A stretch of DNA of 64,000 nt, from NCBI GenBank assembly GCA_019359075.1, contig JAHHIB010000006.1, positions 82,392-146,391 on the forward strand, given 5' to 3'. A program made the position numbers and the translations under genes. Position 1 is the first letter of the stretch. Each line of letters starts with the position of its first letter. The stretch comes from Kalymmatonema hyalinum WJT4-NPBG1. GTDB lineage: Bacteria > Cyanobacteriota > Cyanobacteriia > Cyanobacteriales > Nostocaceae. Of the stretch, positions 39,901 through 48,051 are shown in pieces. The notes under the pieces are model-generated. The model made no database searches. It was not told where the DNA came from and saw only the letters and a program-made list of their open reading frames with translations.

Positions 39901-40598
39901 TTGCTCTCGTGTACGATAACGCCGCAGTCTGAGTCCAGACACACTACCTTAGCTTTATGTGCAGGAAGTTCTGCAACTAGGTGCGTCTGAGTCAGCAGTA
40001 TCGGTACACAGGCATCTTCCAACATAAAAGCTAACCGCTCTTTTGGATATGTTGGATCTAGAGGTACGTAAGCTCCACCCGCTTTGAGAATACCCAGCAG
40101 TCCTACAATCGTCTCTAGAGAGCGCTCTACGCAGATGCCAACCAGTGTTTCTGACCCTACTCCCTGCCTTTGCAAGTAGTGTGCTAGTTGATTAGCGCAT
40201 TGATTCAACTCTCGATAGGATAGAGACGCGATAACCCTTGTCTCTACGTCTTCAAAGATGACCGCAACAGCTTCCGGTGTTCGCTCTACCTGAGCCTCAA
40301 ATAGCTGATGAATACACGAATCTTGTGGGTAATTAACCTGATTGTAATTCTGCTGTTTGAGTACGTGCATTGCTAGCTGGGCAAGGTTAGAATCTGGTGG
40401 AAAGTCAGCGAGAGATACAATGACTCCAAGGTCAGTCTCAATGCAGTTTTTTAGCTCGACTCGGCTCAAGGAGTCGAGTCCCAAACTGTTCAAAGGTTGC
40501 TGAAGATCCACTTGAGATAAAGCAATTTTCAGCATTTTAGCCACCTGCGCTTGCAGATAAGACTCTAGCAGAATCTGGCGTTCTTCTAGTTCTATCAT
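33990..40598 (-). CDS. NRPS, ACP-A-PCP-Cy-A(Cys)-MT-PCP
   Basis: This 2202-residue enzyme opens the assembly line. Residues 1-85 are a carrier protein (GLDSLSRVEL, Ser near 43). Residues about 95-620 are an adenylation domain (YTIYTSGSTGRPKGV); it keeps the Asp that binds an alpha-amino group, but its code (D-S-A..E..V-W) is not one I can name. A carrier protein follows (GGHSLLATE, Ser near 657). The heterocyclization domain (about 715-1150) has DLLIGDYWS. The second adenylation domain again reads D-L-Y-N-L-S-L-I-W (Cys) and is split after its A8 region by a methyltransferase (about 1620-2020, ILEIGAGIGGTTA near 1852). The last carrier Ser is near 2127 (GGNSLKAIQ). The methyltransferase resembles C-methylating PKS domains. 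Confidence 0.93.
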   Translation of the reverse strand: MIELEERQILLESYLQAQVAKMLKIALSQVDLQQPLNSLGLDSLSRVELKNCIETDLGVIVSLADFPPDSNLAQLAMHVLKQQNYNQVNYPQDSCIHQLFEAQVERTPEAVAVIFEDVETRVIASLSYRELNQCANQLAHYLQRQGVGSETLVGICVERSLETIVGLLGILKAGGAYVPLDPTYPKERLAFMLEDACVPILLTQTHLVAELPAHKAKVVCLDSDCGVIVHESNENPVSTVSSENLAYTIYTSGSTGRPKGVMVTHNNLVYSTVARTFYYQEPVKNFLLVSSFAFDSSVAVIFWTLCFGGTLVLPKEGLQKDILQLTKLISQYQITHWLSVPSLYKALLTHGSLQQLVSLRTVIVAGEPCSRELVERHYQILSQTTLFNEYGPTEATVWSSVYRCQSDELKSSIPIGRAIANTQIYLLDEQLNPVPVGVPGELYIGGAGVARGYLNRPELTAEKFISNPLSEMRKWRELPIPQSPITNHHYPVPRLYKTGDLAQYLPEGNIEFLGRIDQQVKIRGFRIEVGEIEAILAKHPYVQEVVVLAQKDVSGEQRLVAYLVSSELSISELRHFLSEKLPDYMVPSAFVFLEALPLTPNGKVDRLALPVPDFTRSHLAKAFVAPRSESEKVLAEIWAQVLGIERVGIHDNFFELGGHSLLATELLLQVHDAFGVELTLQRLLELPTVDSLAAWIEQNAVKQKTVSTNVSTVFAIASNENQRYQPFPLTDVQQAYWIGRSKMFELGNVAAHFYLETESVDLDLERYNKAWQRLIERHEMLRAIVLPSGEQQILDSVPPYQIQVLDLRGEIPEVVASKLETIRQEMSHQLLPTDTWPLFEIRASVLDDRRIRLHISFDLLIGDYWSFQILGKELSELYQNLDTSLPPLSVSFRDYVNTCLALQNSLHYQRSKEYWLNRLPSLPPAPELPLQKREKSAITHPRFVRQSAKLEPLFWQQLKTRASQIGLTPSGVLLAAFAEVLTTWSKNPRFTINLTLFNRLPLHPQINEIVGDFTTLSLLTVDNSNPNSFEIRAQRIQQQLWLDLDHRYFDGVQVLRELTRTQRWESKALMPVVFTSTLSLPTASTDVDPLARFGEVVHSITQTPQVWLDHQVYEEAGTLMFNWDAVEELFPPGLLDDMFAAYCNLLQRLATDESAWVETRRQLLPNAQIELFEAINSTTLPLSTQLLHTLFEAQVKQRPHHLAIVAPDRSFTYQELFEYSNALGYRLRQLGTQPNTLVAIVMEKGWEQVVAVLSILAAGAAYVPIDPALPNERLTHLLEQAQVSLVLTQLKLNQTLELPSFLKRICVDISEPLSEKHQPLHPVQQPEDLAYVIYTSGSTGMPKGVMIDNRGAVNTILDMNQRFGVNPCDRVLALSSLCFDLSVYDIFGTLAAGATIVIPKTEASKDPSIWWDLIEKQRVTIWNSVPALMQMLVEYASGRISVLDCLRLVLLSGDWVPLTLPDQIKTVAKNVQLISLGGATEASIWSILYPIESVDPCWKSIPYGRPMLNQQFYVLNESLEPCPVWVPGQLYIGGIGLAKGYWQDEEKTAASFITHPVTKAKLYRTGDLGYYLPDGNISFIGREDYQVKIGGYRIELKEIEAALMEHPAVHQAVVAAVGEQQNNKQLVAYVLPDREQGLALFEVEGTNVSEIQQVWKSLVNSGSQQAEKEPEGVNIQTLSAFLQAIERLSTAYMRSTLTSLGVYIHPQEKHSLDSLMNRCQIQPHYRKLLGQWLSVLEKEKLLQREGQDTFVNHIPLQTDSLNTIWNEVKQYANSIPQGQNFLNYIERHLNNHSALLKGQIDPLDLLFPDGSLDTVESLYQSFPTAAYFNSLAREIVRSLVKTLPPGKPLRILEIGAGIGGTTASLLPVLPRDRTLYTYTDVSPFFSNLAKKKFREYSFVEYKRLDIDQNPQEQGYQLQSFDLIVAANVLHVARNLGTTLFYIRSLLAPQGLLLLVELTEYSRSAMTTMGFVKGFSNYEDERTQENLPTLSVKQWQNILQLNAFEDFVAFPQSGSLNDLFGQHLIIARQPFSEKRLKQDELRNFLQKKLPEYMVPSAYISLNTLPLNSNGKVDRQALAKLSPIKLNPNKAFVAPRNTLEQIIAGIWTQILNLEGAVDIHHNFFELGGNSLKAIQIYNKLQEKLETEFPVVTMFEHPTVSALAQALSQKETRNTVFKQGYDRGQKRKEAALQKQRSNKKKLSSL
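39136..39156. repeat. heptamer tandem repeat inside the first A domain
   Basis: Three perfect TGATTGG units occur in tandem within the coding sequence, flanked by partial copies (AATGG and GGTATTGG). On the coding strand they translate within ELPIPQSPITNHHYPVPRLY, an insert of roughly 18-20 residues between the A6 and A7 motifs, where related domains go directly to the LYKTGDL core. Short tandemly repeated heptamers of this kind are known from heterocystous cyanobacteria. The frame stays open. Confidence 0.75.
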
Positions 40599-41222
40599 GA
40601 GAAAAGCTTTGCAGTAAATTTATTTTTATTTAAACAGGAAATTTTAGCTTTGTGTCTTGTAAGTTCGGATTTTGAAACAGTAATCCAGTGAGGCAATTGC
40701 TTTTATTTGCGCCGTAGCTATTGGTTACTCTAAAGTCGAACTTTTTTAGACTTATGGTGTTGAGAACGCCTCCCTGTTAGTTAGCGCGGGCATTACCTGA
40801 AAACTTGGTATCGATATATTGCTTTACAGTTTTTTAGCTCAAAAAAGTTAGCAAATCCAAAAAGTTGGTTGGGCGATCGCTCGAACGGCGACGTCTTTTT
40901 AAGTGCGATCGCTTCGATAAATTTTTTGCAGCAAGTTGTAAATTGCTTCATCTCTAATTTGAATCGGCATACTTATTTCCTCACTCTGAGGTTTAGCTTG
41001 CTGTTAGCCAAAGTCATAATATCACCTTATCACCTGTCTTACAATTTACAAGTCCTAAACCAAACAATAATTTGTAGATTTTTTTACTTTCAAACCCGGA
41101 CATCCCTTCTCGACATCTTTCTTAATAGTCTCTATTCCTTTTTCACAAAAGCTTTTCAGGGTCAATTCGGTTTTTTCTCATTTATTTTATCATTAATATT
41201 TACTATACATTCTTAACTGATT

Positions 41223-41241
41223 GATAATGATTTTCAAATTT
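41223..41241. promoter_or_regulatory. Fur-box-like site between divergent synthesis and uptake genes
   Basis: GATAATGATTTTCAAATTT matches the classical 19-base Fur consensus at 13 positions, with the first nine identical. It sits in the 1144-base space 40599-41742 separating the minus-strand NRPS genes from the plus-strand receptor gene. Iron-dependent repression of both units would fit, but the site is over 500 bases from the receptor start and over 600 from the NRPS start. The rest of the gap is AT-rich with HIP1 octamers near 40873 and 40906 and no gene I can support. Confidence 0.4.
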
Positions 41242-41397
41242 CCCAGAGCAATATTTGATTGTAACTGGGATACTGTAAAGCTTGTTGTATTGCCTTATAG
41301 AAGGGATTGCATTAAGCAAAGGTGAAATGGTACTATTTGTAGCTTTTCCGTTCTAACTTAGCGCATCGTCAGCGCTCACTAGCAAAGTTTTCTGTAC

Positions 41398-41426
41398 ATT
41401 ACTATGCCCCTATAGGGCATAGTAAT
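41398..41426. other. perfect 12-bp hairpin upstream of the receptor gene
   Basis: ATTACTATGCCC and GGGCATAGTAAT pair exactly over the loop CTATA. On the plus strand an A-run follows and no T-run, so it is not a standard terminator. It could be a leader structure, an operator or a small mobile repeat. Confidence 0.45.
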
Positions 41427-41608
41427 AAAAAAATATTTTTTGCTCGCTCCCATTCAAGTTTGACAACTTGTCGTTTGACACGGTTGCTGCAAATACAAAT
41501 AATTTACTAAAGAGCCATTTTATAAAAACTCAATAATTCTGCTTCGGATTTAGTCCCAAAGTTCTACTTGGCTAAAGTTAGTTTTAAAATTCTCTATCTT
41601 TTATTAAA

Positions 41609-41624
41609 AAGTATTATTGTTATC
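41609..41624 (-). promoter_or_regulatory. second Fur-like half-palindrome near the receptor start
   Basis: Read on the minus strand, GATAACAATAATACTT matches 12 of the first 16 Fur consensus bases. It ends about 120 bases before the preferred ATG of the TonB receptor, a plausible operator distance. In AT-rich DNA such a match can be chance. Confidence 0.3.
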
Positions 41625-41742
41625 AAAAAGTGTGATATTTACTTAGTAACAAAAAAAAAGCATTCTAGCTGCTGACGCTTGCCAAATCCTTTTGGTAGCT
41701 GGGAGTTCGTTGCTGTTCAAACTACTTTGGTGTGAGGGATTT

Positions 41743-44406
41743 ATGAATCAACTGCATCTACTGAGGAATTTAGGACTAGCTGTGGTCATAGCAGTGATCG
41801 TCAATCAGCAAGCTTTGGCAGGAGCTAACACCACGAAAACAAGTCATACAGCAAAAACAGTCCCTATTACAAAGATTCCCCAACTAAAGGATATCCAGCG
41901 TCCTTACACCAACGTTAAGGAGTGGCTGGCGCAGCAAGAGCAATCGAGTCAGATTATTCAAGTAACAGGGGTCAGGCTGAATCAAACACAAAATGGCTTG
42001 GAAATCATCTTAGAAACATCTGCTACATCTGACAAGCTGCAAACTTCACTCAAAAGTGAAGGTAATACCCTGACTGCTGTGATCACCAATGCTCAATTAC
42101 AACTGGCTAGTGGTAGTTCTTTGCGTTCTGAAAAACCTATTGCGGGAATTACGCTCTTACAAGTCACAAATCAGAATCCTAATACTGTCCAAGTGACAGT
42201 GACAGGTGAAGAGGGATTACCAAAAGTCGAGGTGTTTGACAGCAATGAAGGTCTCATTTTCGCGGTGACACCAGCTGTATCCTCAGCTGTGAAGCCTACC
42301 CCTAGCCCTTCCCCGCCTACGGCACCGCTGCCCACAGGCGAGGAGGGATCACCATTACCTAGTAGTGAAACACAGCCTGCAAAACCACCGGCTTCTGGTG
42401 AAGAACCCATTGAGCTAGTAGTGACGGGTGAGCAAGAGGAGGGATATCGGGTTCAAGAGTCAACGACCGGAACCAAGCTAGCTGTCCCGCAACGCGACTT
42501 GCCGCTGTCAGTACAGGTAGTACCCCAAGCCGTGATTCGCGATCGCGGGCTGACACGTCTGGAAGAGTTCACTGAAAATATCAGCGGTGTGACTCGGTTC
42601 CCTGGCTTTCCGTTTGCGTCCGGATACCGGGTGCGAGGCTTCGGGGAAAGTTACCAGCAACTCCGCAATGGTTTTCCAGACTCAGCTTTTATCAATCCAC
42701 ACGGGTTTGCGAATGTCGAACGGGTGGAAGTCCTCAAAGGTCCAGCTTCGGCACTCTATGGGGGAAATTTCGCCTTTGGTGGTGTTGTAAACACAATCAC
42801 AAAAAAGCCCCTAGATCAACCGTTTTACCAAGCGAATTTCACGGTTGGGAATTATGATTTTTTTCGTCCAACATTTGATATAGGAGGTCCTCTCACCGCA
42901 AATGGTTCTCTCACCTACCGTTTGAATGCTTCCTACGAATCCGCAAACAGCTTTCGCGATTTTGTCTTTAACGAGGACTATTTCATTGCGCCAGCTTTTA
43001 CCTGGCGCATGAGTCCGCGAACAACGTTAACAGTAGAGTACGAATATTTCAAAATTTCTAATAACATTTTTGGTGCTAACTTTCCACCAGAGCGAGAGTT
43101 TTTGCAAGTGCCTATCAGCAGGTATCTTAGCGAACCAGACTTAGGACCCACTACGGGAACAACACACTGGGGATATTATGACTTTGAACATCGCTTTAGT
43201 GATAATTGGAGATTTCGGCAGGGGTTTAGCGTACTCGTTGCCGATCTCAATATTGGATCTGAACGATTGGCTAGCACTGCGCTAGAACCGAATGGGCGAA
43301 CGCTCAACCGTGAATCCGTTAAGGGACCGCAGAACAATCAACTCTACACGCTGCAAAACGAAGTCATTGGCAAGTTCAATACAGGCTCCGTGCGACACAA
43401 TCTTCTGTTTGGTGTGGAATTAAGTCGATTTGTCTATCCCTATACTCGCAGAAGCGCGCCTCTGGGTTCCATTGATATCTTTAATCCTGTTTACGGTGCC
43501 CGACCGGGAGCTTACACTGTGCAGGACTCTGCGGAATTTGGCAACGATAGTCTCGGAATTTACATACAAGACTTGGTTGAGCTTGCCTCAAATCTCAAGG
43601 TGCTAGGTGGCATTCGCTTTGACTCCGTCTATTCCTTCAATGAAAATACACTAACAAATGACTTGACAGAACAATCGGATACAAAATTCTCTCCCCGCGT
43701 GGGCATTGTCTACCAGCCAACAGATTCTACTTCTGTCTATTTCAACTATGCACAAGCCTTCGCTCCCAACACTGGTTACATCACCCGGACCGGAGAATTA
43801 TTAGAACCGCAGACTGGAGAGCAGTTTGAGTTTGGACTTAAACAAGATTTCTTCGAGAATCGAGTTTCAGCAACTCTGGCATTTTACCAGATTACCAGAC
43901 AGAATGTGCCAACAGCTGACCCTGACCCGGAATTTCGAGACTTTTTCAGTGTTGCAACGGGCGAACAACGCAGTCGTGGAATTGAATTGGATATTGCCGG
44001 AGAAATTTTGCCAGGATGGAATATCATCGCTAGCTATGCTTACACGGATGCAGAAGTCACAAAGGATACTGACCCGGAGAAAGTTAGCGATCGCCTGCCT
44101 GGTGTTCCATATCATAGTGCCAGTTTCTGGACGACCTACGAACTGCAAAGTGGAAGTTTGCAGGGGTTGGGATTTGGCTTCGGGCTGACATATGCACAAG
44201 ATGCTGACGTTATACTACCCAATACCTTCAAAATTCCCTCTTACCTTAAAGCAGATGCAGCTCTGTTTTACCGTCAAGATAACTTTAGATTCGGGCTAAA
44301 TTTAAAAAATCTCTTTAGCACAAGATATTACGACGTTGATAACGGCTTTGCGTTGATTCCTGGAGCACCTTTGACAGTGTTGGGAACGGTGTCTATCAAT
44401 TTCTAA
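41743..44406 (+). CDS. TonB-dependent siderophore/metallophore receptor with AMIN domain
   Basis: The preferred ATG has a GAGGG ribosome-binding site 5 bases upstream and begins a signal peptide (MNQLHLLRNLGLAVVIAVIV, cleaved near ALA). A TTG at 41692 would add 17 residues and is less likely. After the signal lies an AMIN domain (about residues 60-185; IIQVTGVRLNQTQNGLEI), common in cyanobacterial receptors. A Pro-rich linker follows. The plug (LPLSVQVVPQAVIRDRG, then RVEVLKGPASALYGG) and a 22-strand barrel follow. The C-terminus ends in FLGTVSINF-like VLGTVSINF with the terminal Phe. It should import a metal chelate across the outer membrane and is divergent from the NRPS genes. Confidence 0.92.
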   Translation: MNQLHLLRNLGLAVVIAVIVNQQALAGANTTKTSHTAKTVPITKIPQLKDIQRPYTNVKEWLAQQEQSSQIIQVTGVRLNQTQNGLEIILETSATSDKLQTSLKSEGNTLTAVITNAQLQLASGSSLRSEKPIAGITLLQVTNQNPNTVQVTVTGEEGLPKVEVFDSNEGLIFAVTPAVSSAVKPTPSPSPPTAPLPTGEEGSPLPSSETQPAKPPASGEEPIELVVTGEQEEGYRVQESTTGTKLAVPQRDLPLSVQVVPQAVIRDRGLTRLEEFTENISGVTRFPGFPFASGYRVRGFGESYQQLRNGFPDSAFINPHGFANVERVEVLKGPASALYGGNFAFGGVVNTITKKPLDQPFYQANFTVGNYDFFRPTFDIGGPLTANGSLTYRLNASYESANSFRDFVFNEDYFIAPAFTWRMSPRTTLTVEYEYFKISNNIFGANFPPEREFLQVPISRYLSEPDLGPTTGTTHWGYYDFEHRFSDNWRFRQGFSVLVADLNIGSERLASTALEPNGRTLNRESVKGPQNNQLYTLQNEVIGKFNTGSVRHNLLFGVELSRFVYPYTRRSAPLGSIDIFNPVYGARPGAYTVQDSAEFGNDSLGIYIQDLVELASNLKVLGGIRFDSVYSFNENTLTNDLTEQSDTKFSPRVGIVYQPTDSTSVYFNYAQAFAPNTGYITRTGELLEPQTGEQFEFGLKQDFFENRVSATLAFYQITRQNVPTADPDPEFRDFFSVATGEQRSRGIELDIAGEILPGWNIIASYAYTDAEVTKDTDPEKVSDRLPGVPYHSASFWTTYELQSGSLQGLGFGFGLTYAQDADVILPNTFKIPSYLKADAALFYRQDNFRFGLNLKNLFSTRYYDVDNGFALIPGAPLTVLGTVSINF

Positions 44407-44466
44407 TTTGAGTGTGTCCTATAAATCGCAAGACGGTATCGAATTAAGTAACACTCTTAGTGGGCA

Positions 44467-46143
44467 ATGTACAAAAATTATCCCAATAGTAGGCAATGCT
44501 TACCCGGTAAAACTTATCAGCGCACGTCTCATCTCCTTCCCTTGTTAGCGGTGCTGCTGTTAGTAGGAGCGGCTGCTTGTAGTCGGGTTTCCCAGAACCG
44601 CTCACTGCTTAGCGCCACCTCTGGGTCTAAGGAGCAGATTATGGTGGACTTGGGGTGGGATGAATATCATATATATGAGAAAGGGTTCGACCCAACAATG
44701 GGTTGGCATTACGCCGGTCCTCCTCTGTTTCAAAGTACGCTGCTAAGCCGCAACGAAAATTTAGAACTGGTCAACGACCTAGCCCAGAGCTACACCGTCA
44801 GCAGCGATCGCAAGGTCTGGACAGTGAAAATCCGCCAAGATGTTCGGTTCACTGATGGTCAGCCCCTGTTGGCAGAAGATGTCGCTTACACCTTCAATAC
44901 AACGAAAGACAGTTTGGGGCGACTGGATATGGAGATTTTGGATCGCGCTGTCGCTACAGGTAAGTATCAGGTCGAATTACACCTCAAACGACCTGATATT
45001 ACCTTTGTCAATCAACTTGCCAGTTTGGGTATTGTACCCAAGCATACCCATAACAAAGACTACGCTCACAACCCAATCGGTTCCGGTCCTTACAAACTGG
45101 TGCAATGGAACCAGGGCGAGCAGGTGATCATCGAAGCCAATCCTGACTACTACGGGCAGAAACCATCTATTAAGCGTGTCATCCTTCTCTTCACTCAGGG
45201 AGATGCTGCTTTTGCCGCCGCCAGAGTCGGTCAAGTTCAGGTGGCTGCAGTTCCCAACCATCTAGCCTCACAGCCAGTGGAGGGCATGAAGACCTATGTC
45301 ATTAAAAGCCTCGGTCACGCTGGGCTTATGTTTCCCTTTCCTCCCCGTAGTGGGAGGAAGACACCTGATGGCTACCCAATTGGCAACGATGTCACCTCAA
45401 ACCGAGCGATTCGTCAGGCAGTCAATTATGCGATTGACCGCCAAACTTTGGTTCAAACCTTGTTTAATGGTTACGGTTCCCCAGCGATGAGTCCTGCTAC
45501 TGGTCTTCCCTGGGACGAGCCAAAAGCAGACATTCAAGACGGGGATATCAACAAAGCCAAGCAAATCCTGAGTGAGGATGGTTGGCAGGATACGAATGGT
45601 GACGGCATCGTAGAAAAACAAGGGCTTAAGGCAGAATTCACTCTCCTTTACAATGCCCAAGACGCTTTCCGGCAGGGACTGGCTTTAGCAGTTGCCCAAA
45701 TGCTTAAACCTGTCGGGATTAAGGTAAATGTTGAGGGTACGAGTTGGACTGAGATTGAACGCCGGATGCAAAGCAATGTTGTCCTTTACGCGCTGGAAAC
45801 CCACGATTCGCAGCAGTTATCCTTTCTCTTCAAAAGCTCTTTGGCTCAGGGAAAATACCAAAATCCCGGTTACTATAGCAACGCAGTGGTTGATAGAGCA
45901 CTTGACCGAGCAGCAGCATCCGCTACAGAGACAGAAGCAATCCAGTTTTGGAAGCAGGTGCAATGGGATGGTCAAACCGGAGTAACCACAAAAGGCGATG
46001 CAGCCTCTGCGTGGCTAGTCAATATCGATAAAACTTACCTTGTCAGCACCTGTCTCGACGTTAGTAAAGCTACCCAACAATCCCGCCACTATACGCTAAC
46101 GCTTCTACATAACTTGCCAAACTGGAAATGGATTTGTCAATAG
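44467..46143 (+). CDS. ABC substrate-binding lipoprotein, family 5 (peptide/nickel type)
   Basis: The 558-residue product has a hydrophobic leader and a lipobox-like VGAAAC (Cys 38), so it is probably membrane-anchored in the periplasm. The mature protein matches family 5 binding proteins (LAQSYTVSSDRKVWTVKIR, then DVRFTDGQPLLAEDVAYTFN). NikA, OppA, DppA and the metallophore binder CntA belong to this family. It lies 60 bases after the TonB receptor and heads a five-gene importer operon. Context favours a metal-chelate substrate over peptides, but sequence alone does not decide. Confidence 0.88.
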   Translation: MYKNYPNSRQCLPGKTYQRTSHLLPLLAVLLLVGAAACSRVSQNRSLLSATSGSKEQIMVDLGWDEYHIYEKGFDPTMGWHYAGPPLFQSTLLSRNENLELVNDLAQSYTVSSDRKVWTVKIRQDVRFTDGQPLLAEDVAYTFNTTKDSLGRLDMEILDRAVATGKYQVELHLKRPDITFVNQLASLGIVPKHTHNKDYAHNPIGSGPYKLVQWNQGEQVIIEANPDYYGQKPSIKRVILLFTQGDAAFAAARVGQVQVAAVPNHLASQPVEGMKTYVIKSLGHAGLMFPFPPRSGRKTPDGYPIGNDVTSNRAIRQAVNYAIDRQTLVQTLFNGYGSPAMSPATGLPWDEPKADIQDGDINKAKQILSEDGWQDTNGDGIVEKQGLKAEFTLLYNAQDAFRQGLALAVAQMLKPVGIKVNVEGTSWTEIERRMQSNVVLYALETHDSQQLSFLFKSSLAQGKYQNPGYYSNAVVDRALDRAAASATETEAIQFWKQVQWDGQTGVTTKGDAASAWLVNIDKTYLVSTCLDVSKATQQSRHYTLTLLHNLPNWKWICQ

Positions 46144-46177
46144 CAGCCCATCCTTTACTCTTCTGGGTGACTTTATC

Positions 46178-47167
46178 ATGCACTTCCTGATTCGATTTAT
46201 TCTGCAAAAATTCTTGTATTTGTTGTTGCTCTTGCTAACCGTCGCTGTCCTTACTTTCGTGCTAGTTAGCTTATCTCCGGTTGACACTGTCAATGCTTAC
46301 GTTGGTTCTGACGTAATTCGCCTCGGTTCAGAACAAAGAGAATTGATTATCCAACGTTGGGGACTTGACAAACCTTGGATTATGCGATTCATTCTCTGGC
46401 TGGGGCAACTGCTTCAAGGCAACCTTGGAACTTCCATGACCTACAATCAGCCAGTTTATGATGTCATTGCTGAGCGCTTTCAAGCCTCACTTTGGTTAAT
46501 GGCATTGGCGTGGTTGGGTTCAGGTATTTTAGGAGTCGCTTTAGGTGTCTTAGCAGGAGCGAAAGAAACTTCACTGCTGGATCAAGCAATTCGGCTGTAT
46601 GCTTACACTTTGTCCTCTGCTCCCACCTTTTGGATTGCATTGCTGCTGCTTATTACCTTCTCCGTCACTTTAAAAGTCACTCCTATGTGTTGTGCGACTC
46701 CACCAGGAGTGTTGCTTAAAGATGTCACTTTTTGGCAACGTCTATACCATTTGTTACTACCTGCTCTCGCTCTCAGCGTTATTGGGGTTGCAAATATTGC
46801 TCTGCAAACCCGCGAAAAACTGATCCAAGTCCTCAATAGTAACTATGCCCTGTTTGCTTACGCTCAGGGAGAAACAACCACTGGAGTCATTTTGCACCAC
46901 GGTTTACGCAATATTGCTTTACCAGCCCTGACTTTGCAATTTGCATCTCTTAGCGAACTGTTCGGTGGTACTGTCTTAATTGAGAAGGTCTTTGGCTATC
47001 CTGGGTTAGGTAGTGCGACCTTACAGGCAGGTTTGCGTAATGATGTCCCGCTACTGGTGGGTATTGTTTTGTTCAGCGCCATCTTTGTGTTTATCGGCAA
47101 CACCTTGGCAGACCTCAGCTACCAAGTGATTGATCCCCGCATCCGCATAGGAGGTACCAGAGGATGA
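46178..47167 (+). CDS. ABC permease, NikB/DppB type
   Basis: The 329-residue membrane protein starts with a positively charged N-terminus and a long first helix. About six hydrophobic segments follow. The family signature region reads FGGTVLIEKVFGYPGLGSAT, typical of DppB/NikB subunits. It forms the inner-membrane pore with the next gene product. The stop overlaps the next start by 4 bases (ATGA). Confidence 0.92.
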   Translation: MHFLIRFILQKFLYLLLLLLTVAVLTFVLVSLSPVDTVNAYVGSDVIRLGSEQRELIIQRWGLDKPWIMRFILWLGQLLQGNLGTSMTYNQPVYDVIAERFQASLWLMALAWLGSGILGVALGVLAGAKETSLLDQAIRLYAYTLSSAPTFWIALLLLITFSVTLKVTPMCCATPPGVLLKDVTFWQRLYHLLLPALALSVIGVANIALQTREKLIQVLNSNYALFAYAQGETTTGVILHHGLRNIALPALTLQFASLSELFGGTVLIEKVFGYPGLGSATLQAGLRNDVPLLVGIVLFSAIFVFIGNTLADLSYQVIDPRIRIGGTRG

Positions 47168-48042
47168 AACTTCCCACTGCGATTTCAACCGATCAAACTT
47201 TAGGGCGCAAACTACCACTTATCTTCAGTAATCGTCGTAGTCGGACATTGGTGCTCATTGCTCTGTGCGTGATCGTTCTGAGCATCCTGCTGCTTGGCAC
47301 CCAACTGATTGGTAAAGCTGGTTTGGAAATTTCCTTACAAGAACGCAACCAACCTCCAACACTTGCTCACCCGTTTGGCACTGACTGGTTGGGACGAGAT
47401 ATGTTCACCCGTACGCTCCACGGTTTAAGCTTGAGCCTATGGGTGGGGCTGCTAACCGCTAGCTTTAGCGCCGTGATAGCCTTGGTACTGGGAACGCTCT
47501 CAGCTACACTGGGTGGTAAAGTTGATGCCTTTATCATCTGGATAATTGATGTATTCTTCAGCCTGCCTCACTTAGTATTAGTTATCCTAATTGCCTTTGC
47601 TGTTGGGGGCGGAGTCAAGGGGTTAATCATCGCCATCACCATCACCCATTGGATGAACTTGGCTCGTCTGCTGCGGGCTGAAGTGCTTCAGATCAAAAGT
47701 TCTGATTACGTGCAACTCTCTTCTAAACTAGGACACTCGCCCCTGTGGATTGCCCGCAATCACATACTGCCCCACCTAGTGCCTCAGTTCCTCGTTGGGT
47801 TGATTTTGTTGTTTCCCCACGCAATTTTGCACGAGGCTGGGCTTACCTTTTTGGGTTTGGGTCTACCGCCAGAGATTCCGGCAATCGGGATTATCCTGTC
47901 GGAGTCAATGCGATACCTATCCAGTGGCTACTGGTGGCTGGCGGTAATGCCAGGAGTAGCGTTGCTTCTAGCGGTGAAAACCTTCGACATCTTGGGTCAG
48001 AGCCTGCTTGCTTTGCTCAACCCAAAAACAAGCCAGGGGTAA
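47164..48042 (+). CDS. ABC permease, NikC/DppC type
   Basis: The 292-residue membrane protein has the family start (HPFGTDWLGRDMFTRTLHG near residue 65) and the EAA loop region (ARNHILPHLVPQ). It ends with GLTFLGLGLPPEIPAIGIIL, a DppC/NikC hallmark. It pairs with the NikB-type permease, to which it is coupled by an ATGA overlap, and it precedes the two ATPase genes. Confidence 0.92.
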   Translation: MKLPTAISTDQTLGRKLPLIFSNRRSRTLVLIALCVIVLSILLLGTQLIGKAGLEISLQERNQPPTLAHPFGTDWLGRDMFTRTLHGLSLSLWVGLLTASFSAVIALVLGTLSATLGGKVDAFIIWIIDVFFSLPHLVLVILIAFAVGGGVKGLIIAITITHWMNLARLLRAEVLQIKSSDYVQLSSKLGHSPLWIARNHILPHLVPQFLVGLILLFPHAILHEAGLTFLGLGLPPEIPAIGIILSESMRYLSSGYWWLAVMPGVALLLAVKTFDILGQSLLALLNPKTSQG

Positions 48043-48051
48043 CATTATACT

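Noticed and set aside
40899..40970. Minus-strand 23-residue frame starting MPIQIRDEAIYNLLQ that resembles the start of a VapB-type antitoxin
   Set aside because: It stops after 23 codons in HIP1-rich sequence with no toxin next to it. Too short to support even as a relic.
40869..41216. 115-codon plus-strand frame in the space between the NRPS and receptor genes
   Set aside because: It is AT-rich and Phe/Leu/Ser-heavy with no domain or ribosome-binding site, and it overlaps HIP1 octamers. A chance frame is more likely.
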